From JAUXFS01 sp050329575 (lineage in GTDB: Bacteria > Pseudomonadota > Alphaproteobacteria > Rhodospirillales > Defluviicoccaceae), in assembly GCA_050329575.1 (NCBI GenBank), contig JBHJOP010000039.1, positions 1 to 64,000 of the forward strand: a stretch of DNA of 64,000 nucleotides, given 5' to 3'. The notes under the pieces were generated by a model, which ran no database searches, was not told the origin of the DNA, and worked only from the letters and a program-made list of their open reading frames with translations. Of this stretch, positions 1 through 8,684 are shown one piece after another (positions within the stretch are counted from its first letter, which is position 1; each line of letters begins with the position of its first letter). The position numbers were made by a program, and so were the translations under genes.

Positions 1-539
1 GCTTCCAGCACCAACGCACCGACGGGCTGCATCGCGCGCGCCCGTTCGGCGGCGATGTGTACCGCGACACCGGTCCCGAGCGACTCGCCGTAGAGCACCG
101 TCCGCGCCGGCGGCACCCCGTGAGTCCCGAGGAACGCCAGCGCCGCCCGACCGTCCCGGTAGAGCCCCTCCTCGCTCGGACGGCCGGGATTGCCGCCGTA
201 GCCGCGATAGCTCACCAGCAGAAGGCCGTAGCCGGCGTCGAGATAGGGGCGAACCTTGGACCCGCGGTGGCCGATGTGCCCGCCGTTGCCGTGGAAATAG
301 ACGATCGTCGGATGGCCCTCCGCGGCCGGCCTGTACCAGGCGACGAGATCGAGCCCGTCCGCCGTCACCAGTCCCACCGGCCGCATCTCCGGCACGCCGC
401 TCGTCGCCGGCAGTGGTGTTGTCGTACTCGGCAGGTAGAGCATGCTCCGCTGGAAGGCGAACATCGCACCGACCACCACCACGTAGCCGGCGGCGACAAG
501 ACCAACGATGGCGACCGTCATCGGTTCGAGAACGCGCAT
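1..539 (-). CDS. alpha/beta hydrolase, Bem46/ABHD13-17 type (3' end cut by window edge)
   Basis: About 180 N-terminal residues are visible; the C-terminus lies left of the window. ATG at 537-539. An N-terminal membrane anchor (VAIVGLVAAGYVVVVGAMFA, about residues 8-27) precedes FQRSMLYLP, then the oxyanion-side motif YFHGNGG and the nucleophile elbow GESLG. This order is typical of membrane-anchored serine hydrolases of the Bem46/ABHD17 group. The catalytic Asp and His would fall in the missing part. The substrate cannot be told from the sequence. The gene runs the same way as the small exported protein at 599-922, 59 bp upstream, and may share a transcript with it. Confidence 0.85.
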   Translation of the reverse strand, partial: MRVLEPMTVAIVGLVAAGYVVVVGAMFAFQRSMLYLPSTTTPLPATSGVPEMRPVGLVTADGLDLVAWYRPAAEGHPTIVYFHGNGGHIGHRGSKVRPYLDAGYGLLLVSYRGYGGNPGRPSEEGLYRDGRAALAFLGTHGVPPARTVLYGESLGTGVAVHIAAERARAMQPVGALVLE

Positions 540-598
540 CCTCTGCCGGTGGCCTTCCTCTTGTCGCGGCCCGTCGGTTCCGCCGCCGTCCCGCCCCG

Positions 599-922
599 CT
601 ACGGAGCGACGATGCAGGCGAAATGGGCCTCCATCGGGGTGGCAAGCGGGCAGTCGCCGAACGTCTCGCGGACTGGTTGGGCGAGTTTGCCGTACCGTGC
701 GCACTCGGCACTGGCTATGTCGAACGCGATCAACCCCGAAGTGGTCAGATTATTGTAGCAGATGACGACGGTTTCGCGGTCCACCGGTTGCTTGTTGAAG
801 TCCGGCGCGTCGCGGTTGAACTCGTCGCGCTTGTAGACGTAGGGACGGATCTCGCCGCAGGCCGCCGTCGCGACCGCGATCGAGAGCCAGAGCACCGCAA
901 GACGCCCCGACGTCGCTGCCAT
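599..922 (-). CDS. small exported protein, probable lipoprotein
   Basis: 107 residues. The N-terminus (LAVLWLSIAVATAACGE) is a signal sequence ending at a Cys near residue 22. The box TAAC is a weak lipobox, so lipoprotein processing is likely but not certain. The mature part is short and polar and has further Cys residues (VVICYNN, SAECARYG, FGDCPLA, FACIVAP) that could form disulfides in the periplasm. I do not recognise a named family. ATG at 920-922. It lies between putA (ends 970) and the hydrolase gene on the same strand. Confidence 0.7.
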   Translation of the reverse strand: MAATSGRLAVLWLSIAVATAACGEIRPYVYKRDEFNRDAPDFNKQPVDRETVVICYNNLTTSGLIAFDIASAECARYGKLAQPVRETFGDCPLATPMEAHFACIVAP

Positions 923-969
923 CGTTGTTGTCTATCGACTTGCGCCGCGATCGGCAAGCCCGGTGCCGA

Positions 970-3900
970 TCACGATATCTCGTCGTCCCGCAGCGACAGC
1001 AACGCCGCGTTGCCGCCGGCGGCCGCGGTGTTGACGGTTAGCGTGGTCTCGACGGCGAACCGGTGGAGGTACCGCGGGCCACCCGCCTTCGGACCGGTTC
1101 CCGACAGGCCCGCGCCACCGAACGGTTGAACACCGACCACTGCGCCGATCATGTTGCGGTTGACATACGTGTTGCCGACCCGCAGCCGGGCATGGATGCG
1201 GCGGACGAAGTCGTCGACCCGGCTGTGAATGCCTAGGGTGAGGCCGAAACCGGTGGCGGCGATGGCGTCGATCACTGCGTCCAGCCGGCCGCCGTCGAAT
1301 GCGATGAAGTGGAGAATGGGCCCGAAAATCTCCCGCTGCAGCTGCGCGAGCCGGTCGATCTGGTAGGCACGCGGGGCGAAGAAGGTGCCGTGGGCACAGC
1401 CATCCCCGTCGATCGGCACCCGGTAGAGCAGCCTGCCCTCCCGATCCATCCGTTCCGTATGCGCTTCCAGCATCCGCAGCGCCCCCTCGTCGATCACCGG
1501 ACCGACGTCGGTGGCGAGAAGGGCGGGATCACCGACGACGAGTTCGGCCATCGCGCCCGTCAGCATCTCGATGATCCGCCCGGCGATATCCTTCTGGACG
1601 AACAACACCCGCAACGCCGAGCAGCGCTGGCCGGCGCTGCGGAAGGCCGAGACGAGCACGTCGGCGACCACCTGCTCGGGCAGCGCCGTCGAATCGACGA
1701 TCATCGCGTTTTGGCCGCCGGTCTCGGCGATCAGCGGCACGATCGGACCGGGTCGAGCCGCGAGGGTGTGGTGGATCGCCCGCGCCGTCTCGAGGGAGCC
1801 GGTAAAAGCAATCCCTGCGACCCGCGGATCGGCGACCAGCGCGTGGCCGACGGTGCCGTCGCCCGGCAGCAAGGCGAGGACTTCGGCAGGGACTCCCGCC
1901 TCATGCAGCAGCTCCACCGCCCGGCCGGCGATGAGCGGTGTCTGCTCGGCGGGCTTCGCGACGACTGCATTGCCGGCCGCCAGCGCTGCCGACACCTGCC
2001 CGCAAAAGATCGCCAGCGGGAAGTTCCACGGGCTGATACAGGCGAATACACCGCGCCCGCGCAGGGCGACCGAGTTACGTTCGCCGGTGGGGCCCGGCAT
2101 GTCGACCGGTTCGGCGAACTCGTCGCGCGCCCGTGCCGCGTAGTAGCGGCAGAAATCGACGGCCTCGCGAACCTCGGCCACCGCATCGGCAATGGTCTTG
2201 CCGGCCTCGCGGACGCAGAGCGCCATCAGTTCGGCCCTCCTCTCCTCGAGCAGATCGGCGGCGCGATCAAGCCGGTCGGCGCGGTCACCGGCCGGCGTCG
2301 CATCCCAGTCCGCAGCGGCGGCGCTCGTCGCCGCCAGTGCCGCCGCCACCGCGGCGGGTGATGCCTCGGCGACACGACCGACCACCTGCCTTCGGTCGGC
2401 CGGAGCGACGACGGCGCGTTCCTCGCCGCCGGCCCCCTCGCCGCCGGCGATCAGCGGCACCGTCCGCCACGGTCCCGTAACCGCCGCCATCGCCGCCGCC
2501 AACGGTCGCAGCGTGGCCGGATCGGCGAGGTCGATGCCCCTTGAATTGCGCCGTTCCGCCTCGAACAACGTGATGGGAAGCGGAATCCGGGGATGGGCCT
2601 TGTTGATCCGCAAGTCCGCCGCTCTGGCAACGGGGTCGGCGACGATGTCGGCGATCGGCGCCTGATCATCGACGATGCGGTTGACGAACGAGGTGTTGGA
2701 GCCGTTCTCCAGCAGTCGTCGCACCAGATAGGCGAGGAGGTCCTCGTGACTTCCCACCGGGGCGTAGATCCGGCACCGGATACCGGCGGCGGCTCCCGGC
2801 AGCGACACCAACTGGTCGTAGAGCGCCTCACCCATCCCGTGGAGACGCTGAAACTCGAGATCGCGGCGATCGGCGGCCAGTTCGAGAACCGCCGCCAGGG
2901 TGTGGGCGTTGTGTGTCGCGAACTGGGGGTAGAACGCGTCGGCAGCGGCAAGGAGTTTCCGCGCGCAGGCCAAGTACGAGACGTCGGTGTTAACCTTGCG
3001 CGTGAACACCGGATACCCTGCAAGCCCTTGTTCCTGGGCGCGCTTGATCTCGGCATCCCAGTAGGCGCCCTTGACCAGCCGCACCGACAGACGTCGTCCG
3101 CCCCGCCGGGCGAGGGCGGCTAGCCAGTCGATCAGCGGAGCCGCCCGCTTCTGGTAGGCCTGGATCGCGAGACCGAACCCCTCCCACCTCGCCAGTCGCG
3201 GGTCCGCAAACACCGCCTCGAAAACATCAAGGGTCATCTCCAGTCGGTCCGCCTCTTCGGTATCGAGGCAGAGCCCGATGCCGGCGGCCTCTGCGCGGAG
3301 GGCCAGTTCGCGGACGCGCGGGACCAGTTCACCGGCGAGTCGGTTCCGCTGCGCGAACTCGAAACGCGGATGCAGCGCCGACAGCTTGATGGAGATTCCC
3401 GGTCCGTCGATGGGCCCGCGCCCAGCGTTCTCCCGCCCGACCGCGGCGATGGCGTGCAGGTAGGCGTCGAAGTAACGTTCGGCATCCCGGGCGGTATGGG
3501 CTGACTCGCCCAGCATGTCATAGGAATGGAGAAAGCCGCTCCGTTCACTGTCGCGCGCGCGAGCGAGCGCCTCCTCGATAGTCCGCCCCATCACGAACTG
3601 TCGACCCATGATCCGCATCGCCTGGATCATCGCCTTGCGGATTAGCGGCTCGCCGCTTCTCGCCACCAGTCGGCGCAGCATCGATGCCGGGTCGCCGCCT
3701 TCCTCTTCCATGCGCACCATGCGGCCGGTGAGCATCAGCGCCCACGTCGACGCATTGACGAACAGCGATCCGCTGCGCCCGAGGTGCCGCTCCCAGTCGG
3801 CGACCCCGATCTTGTCGGCGATCAGTCGGTCGACCGTCTCCGCGTCGGGGACTCGCAGCAACGCCTCGGCCAGACACATCAGCATCACCCCTTCCTGACT

Positions 3901-4131
3901 GGAGAGGTCGTACTCGTGCATGAAGGCGTCGAGGCCGCCGGCGTTGAGGGTCCGGGCGCGCAACTGCTCGACCAGGGTCGTCGCCTTGGCAGCGATCCGA
4001 CGGCGAACCGCGACACCGGGATCCGCATCGGCGAGCAGCGCCTCGACCGTGGCGGACTCGTCGGCGAGGGTCGCCGCTTCGATCGCCGCGCGCAGCGGTT
4101 CGGGCTCGGGGAAATGGCCGATGAAGGTCAT
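970..4131 (-). CDS. putA: bifunctional proline dehydrogenase / L-glutamate gamma-semialdehyde dehydrogenase
   Basis: About 1053 residues. It oxidises proline to glutamate in two steps, using FAD and then NAD+. The proline dehydrogenase half shows VRLVKGAYWDAEIKR (about residue 350), ATHNAHT (about 404), EFQRLHGMGEALYDQL and NGSNTSFVNR (about 480). The aldehyde dehydrogenase half shows SPWNFPLAIF (about 700), FTGS, the general base in AETGGQNAM (about 803) and the catalytic Cys in SAGQRCSALR (about 836). There is no N-terminal ribbon-helix-helix, so it is probably not an autorepressor. The frame stays open 68 codons upstream to 4335, but that stretch has no PutA similarity, so the ATG at 4131 is preferred. 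It is divergent from ubiX. Confidence 0.97.
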   Translation of the reverse strand: MTFIGHFPEPEPLRAAIEAATLADESATVEALLADADPGVAVRRRIAAKATTLVEQLRARTLNAGGLDAFMHEYDLSSQEGVMLMCLAEALLRVPDAETVDRLIADKIGVADWERHLGRSGSLFVNASTWALMLTGRMVRMEEEGGDPASMLRRLVARSGEPLIRKAMIQAMRIMGRQFVMGRTIEEALARARDSERSGFLHSYDMLGESAHTARDAERYFDAYLHAIAAVGRENAGRGPIDGPGISIKLSALHPRFEFAQRNRLAGELVPRVRELALRAEAAGIGLCLDTEEADRLEMTLDVFEAVFADPRLARWEGFGLAIQAYQKRAAPLIDWLAALARRGGRRLSVRLVKGAYWDAEIKRAQEQGLAGYPVFTRKVNTDVSYLACARKLLAAADAFYPQFATHNAHTLAAVLELAADRRDLEFQRLHGMGEALYDQLVSLPGAAAGIRCRIYAPVGSHEDLLAYLVRRLLENGSNTSFVNRIVDDQAPIADIVADPVARAADLRINKAHPRIPLPITLFEAERRNSRGIDLADPATLRPLAAAMAAVTGPWRTVPLIAGGEGAGGEERAVVAPADRRQVVGRVAEASPAAVAAALAATSAAAADWDATPAGDRADRLDRAADLLEERRAELMALCVREAGKTIADAVAEVREAVDFCRYYAARARDEFAEPVDMPGPTGERNSVALRGRGVFACISPWNFPLAIFCGQVSAALAAGNAVVAKPAEQTPLIAGRAVELLHEAGVPAEVLALLPGDGTVGHALVADPRVAGIAFTGSLETARAIHHTLAARPGPIVPLIAETGGQNAMIVDSTALPEQVVADVLVSAFRSAGQRCSALRVLFVQKDIAGRIIEMLTGAMAELVVGDPALLATDVGPVIDEGALRMLEAHTERMDREGRLLYRVPIDGDGCAHGTFFAPRAYQIDRLAQLQREIFGPILHFIAFDGGRLDAVIDAIAATGFGLTLGIHSRVDDFVRRIHARLRVGNTYVNRNMIGAVVGVQPFGGAGLSGTGPKAGGPRYLHRFAVETTLTVNTAAAGGNAALLSLRDDEIS

Positions 4132-4165
4132 GGGGGCCGGGCTCCGTGACGGGCACGCGACGATG

Positions 4166-4179
4166 TGCCACCGGTGGCA
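4166..4179. promoter_or_regulatory. 14-bp perfect palindrome upstream of putA
   Basis: TGCCACCGGTGGCA is its own reverse complement. It lies about 35 bp upstream of the putA start, in the 178-bp gap between the divergent putA and ubiX genes. The position suits an operator for a dimeric regulator. No regulator gene adjoins it, and the role is inferred from symmetry and place only. Confidence 0.35.
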
Positions 4180-4309
4180 GGGTATCAGAAAATCCGGCCC
4201 GGCGTCGGCCCGATCGACGTTCGTTCCGTCCTCGCTGCGGCGGCTCGCTTGTTTACGCGGCATCGAGCCGCCATCATGGACGACGCTCGCGGCGAAAGAG
4301 GATCCTTTC

Positions 4310-4873
4310 ATGGCAGCACCCATCGTGGTCGGCATCAGCGGCGCGTCCGGCGCCGTCTATGGCATCGAGGTGCTGAGGGCGTTGAAACGGCTCGGCCAGC
4401 CGAGCCACCTGATCATCAGCGAGATGGGCGGACGCACCCTCGCCATCGAAAGCGACCTCTCCCTCGACGAGGTGAGGGCACTCGCCCACGTCGTTCACAA
4501 CAACAAGGATCTGGCAGCGCCGGTCTCCGGCGGCTCGTTTCTGACCCGCGGCATGATCGTCGCCCCGTGCTCGATCAAGACCCTGTCGGGGATCGCCAAC
4601 GCCTTCTCGCACAATCTGATGATCCGTGCCGCCGACGTGACCCTCAAGGAGCGCCGGCCGCTGGTGCTACTGGTCCGCGAGACGCCATTGCATCTCGGCC
4701 ATCTCAGGCTGATGAGCCAGGTCGCCGAGATCGGTGCCGTGGTCATGCCGCCGGTGCCGGCCTTCTACAACCGGCCGGCGACGATCATGGACCTCGTCCG
4801 CCACAGCGTCGGCCGGGCGCTCGACCATCTCGGCATCGAGCACGATCTGCTGGAGCGCTGGACCGGCCCTTGA
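4310..4873 (+). CDS. ubiX: flavin prenyltransferase UbiX
   Basis: 187 residues. It prenylates FMN to make the cofactor of UbiD-type decarboxylases, which act in ubiquinone synthesis. The N-terminal flavin-binding motif VGISGASGAVYGIEVLRAL, the SGSFLTRGMIVAPCSIKTL region (here GGSFLTRG), the IRAADVTLKERRPLVL stretch and RETPLHLGHL are family hallmarks, and the length is typical. ATG at 4310 follows an AGAGGA ribosome-binding site. The frame is open well upstream, but that part is an antisense shadow of putA. No ubiD is visible in the window. Confidence 0.95.
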   Translation: MAAPIVVGISGASGAVYGIEVLRALKRLGQPSHLIISEMGGRTLAIESDLSLDEVRALAHVVHNNKDLAAPVSGGSFLTRGMIVAPCSIKTLSGIANAFSHNLMIRAADVTLKERRPLVLLVRETPLHLGHLRLMSQVAEIGAVVMPPVPAFYNRPATIMDLVRHSVGRALDHLGIEHDLLERWTGP

Positions 4874-4882
4874 GCGCGCCGA

Positions 4883-5152
4883 TCAGTGGCCGCTCGCCCG
4901 GCGAACGATGGCGATGGCCTCGTCGAGCATCCGCCGTTGCCGATCCGAGATCTCGGCACCGATCTCGACCCGCAGGAAGCGCAGTTTCACCGCCGCATCC
5001 TCCAGCGTCATCGCCGGGATCTCGTTGATCTGCCCCTCCACTTCGAGGATCCGCTCGAACACGAAGTGCGCCTCTTTCTGTCGCTGATCCGCGGCCAGCC
5101 TCTGGACCTGAAAGTGCAGGTTGACGAGTTCGTCGTAGAGATCCGCAAGCAT
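4883..5152 (-). CDS. uncharacterised small helical protein
   Basis: 89 residues, starting MLADLYDELVNLHFQVQRL. ATG at 5152 is preceded by GGAGG, which decides the start over the long open extension to 5386. The whole chain is predicted alpha-helical and charged, with heptad-like hydrophobic spacing, as in a small coiled-coil or dimerising protein. No signal peptide or membrane segment is seen. I do not recognise a family. It lies downstream of the response regulator on the same strand and is convergent with ubiX, whose stop is 10 bp away. A 9-bp stem (5176-5200) lies in its 5' region. Confidence 0.7.
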   Translation of the reverse strand: MLADLYDELVNLHFQVQRLAADQRQKEAHFVFERILEVEGQINEIPAMTLEDAAVKLRFLRVEIGAEISDRQRRMLDEAIAIVRRASGH

Positions 5153-5175
5153 CAGATGTCCTCCGCCCTCTGGGG

Positions 5176-5200
5176 GCGATCGTCCTCGACCGACGATCGC
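5176..5200. promoter_or_regulatory. inverted repeat upstream of the 89-residue gene
   Basis: GCGATCGTC (5176-5184) and GACGATCGC (5192-5200) form a perfect 9-bp inverted repeat around a 7-nt loop. It is about 24 nt upstream of the start codon at 5152, so it could be an RNA hairpin in the 5' leader or a DNA operator. Confidence 0.35.
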
Positions 5201-5404
5201 GAGCCCGTGCCAGTCCGGCAGCGTTACGCACCTCCCTCCTAGCGTTTCCGCACCAGGGACCCGATCGAGCCCACTGCAGTGTGGATCGAACCGACGCAAG
5301 GGAGAATCCGTAATGGTACGCAGTTCCCCGTTCGGGGGTCGGTCCGGCGCGTCGGACGAATGAGTAGTAGTGCCCATGCCGCGCATCGGCGATCGTGACC
5401 GTGC

Positions 5405-5427
5405 ATCCCGGCGGTCCTAGCCGGGAT
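5405..5427 (-). terminator. candidate terminator hairpin of the response regulator gene
   Basis: A perfect 8-bp stem (5405-5412 with 5420-5427) has a 7-nt loop and overlaps the stop codon of the response regulator. No clear U-run follows on the minus strand, so termination is only suggested. Confidence 0.3.
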
Positions 5428-6067
5428 CCGCCTCGGAGCGAAGCGGCACGACGGGAACGACGCCGGCCGCGAAAGCGAGACGGACGAGGTGGGAAACGCT
5501 CTCTGCCTTCATCTTTGCCATCACGCGGGCGCGATGGTTCTCCACGGTGCGAATGCTGATGCCGAGTTCGAAGGCGATCATCTTGCTCTGCCGCCCGGCC
5601 ACAACCCGATCCAGCACCTGTCTCTCGCGCGGCGTCAGGTGCGCCAGACGGGTCTTCGCACCATGCGCCAGCGCGTCCTTCTCGCCCCGCACCCGACCGC
5701 CGATCCGCAGCGCGCGATCGATGCTCCCCAGAATCGCCGCCTTGGTGAACGGTTTCTCGAGGAAATCGACGGCGCCGGCTTTCATGGCATCGACCGCCAG
5801 CGGGACGTCGCCGTAGGCGCTGATGAACACGATCGGCAAACCGGTGCCGGGTTGGGTTTGGAGTTCCCGCTGCAGGTCGAGGCCGTTGAGCCCCGGCATC
5901 CGCACATCGAGCAGCAGCACACCCTCGCGGGGCACAACGGTGGGTTCGAGAAAGGCGCGGGCCGATGCGTAGGTCTCGACCTTGAAGCCTTGCGCGATTA
6001 GCAACATCGACAACGAGTGCCGCACCGCCTCGTCGTCGTCGACGACGTAGATCGTCGGCTCAGCCAT
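5417..6067 (-). CDS. FixJ/NarL-type response regulator
   Basis: 216 residues: an N-terminal receiver domain (IYVVDDDEAVRHSL, phospho-acceptor Asp in LLLDVRMPGLNGLDLQ, conserved Lys in FLEKPF) and a C-terminal LuxR helix-turn-helix (LTPRERQVLDRVVAG, SIRTVENHRARVMAKM). It should be phosphorylated by the adjacent kinase and bind DNA as a dimer. The start ATG at 6067 overlaps the kinase stop codon (6060-6062), so the two genes are translationally coupled. An ATG two codons upstream (6073) is an equally possible start. The sequence order MAEPTIYVVDDD resembles FixJ-class regulators, but the target genes are unknown. Confidence 0.93.
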   Translation of the reverse strand: MAEPTIYVVDDDEAVRHSLSMLLIAQGFKVETYASARAFLEPTVVPREGVLLLDVRMPGLNGLDLQRELQTQPGTGLPIVFISAYGDVPLAVDAMKAGAVDFLEKPFTKAAILGSIDRALRIGGRVRGEKDALAHGAKTRLAHLTPRERQVLDRVVAGRQSKMIAFELGISIRTVENHRARVMAKMKAESVSHLVRLAFAAGVVPVVPLRSEADPG

Positions 6068-8456
6068 TGCCATCGAGATAAGACGAGCGCGTAGGGAGGG
6101 TGAAACGGAACGTCGCTCCGCCATCTCGGCGAGACACGACCGTTAGATGACCGTGGTGATCCTCGACGATCGAGCGGCAGATCGAGAGACCGATGCCGGT
6201 TCCCTGCGGCTTGGTGGTCACGAACGGTTCGAACAGCCGATCGGCAACGGCGGGGGAGATACCGGGGCCATTGTCGCTGATCTCGATCGCCACCGCGGCA
6301 CCCTCGCCGCGCGACGTCCGGATCACCAGCCGGCGGTGGTTGGACTGCGCCATCGCGTCGAGACCGTTGCGGATCAGATTGGCCACAACCTGTTGGATCT
6401 GGATCTTGTCGACGAAGACGATCGGCAGGTCGCGGGCGAGATCGAGTTGCAGGTCGAGTCCGATGTCGGTCGCACCGACCAGCGCGAGAGAGGTAGTCTC
6501 CTCGACGACCACGTTGATGTCCTGGGCACTCCGCCTTGCTTTGCCCTTGGTCATGAAATCGCGCAAGCGCTGGATCACCTGGCCGGCCCGCTGACATTGC
6601 TGCAGCGCCCGGACCATCGCTTCGTCGACGGTCTGCGAACGGGCGACGTTCAGTGCCTCCAGGAGGTCGTGAGCCGTCTGCACGTAATTGGTAATCGCGG
6701 TGAGCGGTTGATGCAACTCGTGGGCGATGCCGGCCGCCATCTCGCCCATGATGTTGAGGCGCGCCACGTGCTCCAGCTCCCCTTTCATCTTCCGCAGCCG
6801 CTCTTCCGCCTCGACCCGTTGCGAGATGTCGCTGAATCGGCCCGTATAGCGAACGGGTCGGCCGGCGTCGTCCCTGACGCAGGTGCCGCGCGCCTCGATC
6901 CAGATCCAGCGACCATCCCTGTGACGATGACGGTAGACGCAGCGGTAGTAGGGCGTAATGTCGGCGAAATGCTCCTCCATCGCCCTGATCGCCCGCGGCA
7001 GGTCATCGGGATGAACCCACTCGCGCCAGACGTAGCCTCCCATCTCTCTCTCGTCGAGTCCGATGATCTGCCGCCAGACCGGCGAGTACCACACCGTGCC
7101 GCCAACCAGATCCCGATCCCACAGACCGTCTCGGGTGCCGCTGACCGCGAGCTGAAACCGCTCCTCGCTCTGTCGCAGCGCCTCCTCCACCCATTTGCGA
7201 TCGCTGATATCGGTGCGGATCAGCAGCGTGCCGCCATCGGCCGTTCGATACTCATTCACCTGGATCCACTGGCCGCCGATAAACTGCTGTTCGGTGGGGC
7301 TGTTCAATGCACGATGACGTCGAAGCCTGTCCTGCACCCATTCCTCGATCCGTCCGAGCGCCTCGACGATGTAGCCGCGCTCGGCCGCGGCCCGCACAAT
7401 GCTCTCGAACGTTGTTCCGGGGGTCAGCATGTCGGCGATCCGCGGCAGCGAGCGCGCGATGGTGCTGTTGAACAGGATCAGCCGGTCGTCGGCGTCGAAC
7501 AGCATGAAGCCCTCGGCGATGCTCTCGATCGCCTCGCGAAGCCGGACGCGCGCCACCTCCGCCTCCTTTTCGGCCTGAACCTCGGCGGTGATGTTGGTTC
7601 CCGTCCCCCGGTACCCCTGGAACCTCCCCTTGGCGTCGAACACCGGAACACCGCTGACACTGAAGTGAACCTCGCCGCCGTCGTCGCGCCACGTCCGATA
7701 GCGAAAGTCCCGGAACGGCCGACGGCCCCTGAGGTCCTTGAGATGGCCGGCCCATGCCGGGTCGGCATGATCGGATCGTCCCAACTGCTCCCGCGTCCCG
7801 CCGATGACCTTGTCGGGGGATACCCCGGTCAGCCGCTCGAATTGGTCGGAGAGCCACGTGAAACGAAGATCAGGCCCCATTTCCCAGAACCAATCGGAGC
7901 TCGCCGAGGCGAAGTCCCTGAACCGTTGTTCGCTCTCGCGGAGAGCGAATTCGGCACGGTCGCGCTCGGCGATCCTTTCGTGCAGCCGATGGATAACAGT
8001 CTCCGCGTGGTCGGCGGTGCGAGGATTGCCGTGCCATCCGAGGTCCGTCGCCATCGCGGCCGGCGTGGCGTCAGCGACCGCATCCGGCCGTGCCCGCTCG
8101 CAGCTGCGACGAATGCCCGCCAGCCAGGCAACATCTCCTCCTTCCTCGACCAGCGGGACGACCTGCCAGGCGCCGCCGGCCCCGGCGAGAGTACCGCTCG
8201 AACCACGGCCACTGGCGTCGAGCGCGCGCATCAGTTCGGGGAGCTCTGGACGGCCAAGCTGGGCGTTGGCGAGATCCGCCAGCGGACGCCCGACCGCCTT
8301 GTTCGGGGTCAATCCGATCAACGTGCAGGCGGCGCCATTGACGAACACAACCACCGAGCGCGAGGGGTTGACGTCGGCCGTGGTAACGACGACCGCATCG
8401 CTCACCGACCGGAGGACTGGCTCCAGCCTCCGAAGCAGTTCGCTTGTGCAGACCAT
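6060..8456 (-). CDS. multi-PAS sensor histidine kinase
   Basis: About 798 residues with no obvious membrane span, so probably cytoplasmic. Four PAS-like domains come in order: about 10-120, 170-300 (with a clear PAC half, FRYRTWRDDGGEVHFSVSG), 300-420 and 425-550 (PAS_3 fold, WVHPDDLPRAIRAMEEHF). The kinase core follows: phospho-His in GIAHELHQPLTAITNY, N box VVANLIRNGLDAM, G boxes DNGPGISPAV and GTGIGLSICRSIVEDHHG. The core resembles FixL/DctB-class kinases. ATG at 8456 follows GAGGG and is preferred to the GTG at 8477. The signal is unknown. I see nothing in the PAS domains that proves haem binding. Confidence 0.93.
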   Translation of the reverse strand: MVCTSELLRRLEPVLRSVSDAVVVTTADVNPSRSVVVFVNGAACTLIGLTPNKAVGRPLADLANAQLGRPELPELMRALDASGRGSSGTLAGAGGAWQVVPLVEEGGDVAWLAGIRRSCERARPDAVADATPAAMATDLGWHGNPRTADHAETVIHRLHERIAERDRAEFALRESEQRFRDFASASSDWFWEMGPDLRFTWLSDQFERLTGVSPDKVIGGTREQLGRSDHADPAWAGHLKDLRGRRPFRDFRYRTWRDDGGEVHFSVSGVPVFDAKGRFQGYRGTGTNITAEVQAEKEAEVARVRLREAIESIAEGFMLFDADDRLILFNSTIARSLPRIADMLTPGTTFESIVRAAAERGYIVEALGRIEEWVQDRLRRHRALNSPTEQQFIGGQWIQVNEYRTADGGTLLIRTDISDRKWVEEALRQSEERFQLAVSGTRDGLWDRDLVGGTVWYSPVWRQIIGLDEREMGGYVWREWVHPDDLPRAIRAMEEHFADITPYYRCVYRHRHRDGRWIWIEARGTCVRDDAGRPVRYTGRFSDISQRVEAEERLRKMKGELEHVARLNIMGEMAAGIAHELHQPLTAITNYVQTAHDLLEALNVARSQTVDEAMVRALQQCQRAGQVIQRLRDFMTKGKARRSAQDINVVVEETTSLALVGATDIGLDLQLDLARDLPIVFVDKIQIQQVVANLIRNGLDAMAQSNHRRLVIRTSRGEGAAVAIEISDNGPGISPAVADRLFEPFVTTKPQGTGIGLSICRSIVEDHHGHLTVVSRRDGGATFRFTLPTRSSYLDGNG

Positions 8457-8684
8457 TGGGGCACGCCCTCTCAACACTTAGAGGCTATCAAACGACGGCA
8501 CGGTTGTGAACAAGGTCGCGAACCGATCGGCTCCGCGGACCGTGATGCCCGCCATCCGTTCGGTTGTTCGGACGTGATCGGATGTGCGATCATCCTCGGT
8601 GCCGGCGCATCGAGACCGCCCTTCTCAACAGCCCCTTCTGGTCAGCATGTCGAACCCCGTCCCTGTTTCGCCGCATCGACCACG

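Noticed and set aside
4132..4335. N-terminal extension of putA by 68 codons
   Set aside because: It shows no similarity to PutA, no ribbon-helix-helix domain, and would overlap the ubiX start; the ATG at 4131 opens directly into PutA-like sequence.
6147..8684. Very long plus-strand open frame running from 6147 into the hydrolase gene
   Set aside because: It lies antisense to the histidine kinase, whose domains are unmistakable. The real gene begins at 8685; the rest is a high-GC shadow rich in Arg, Asp and His.
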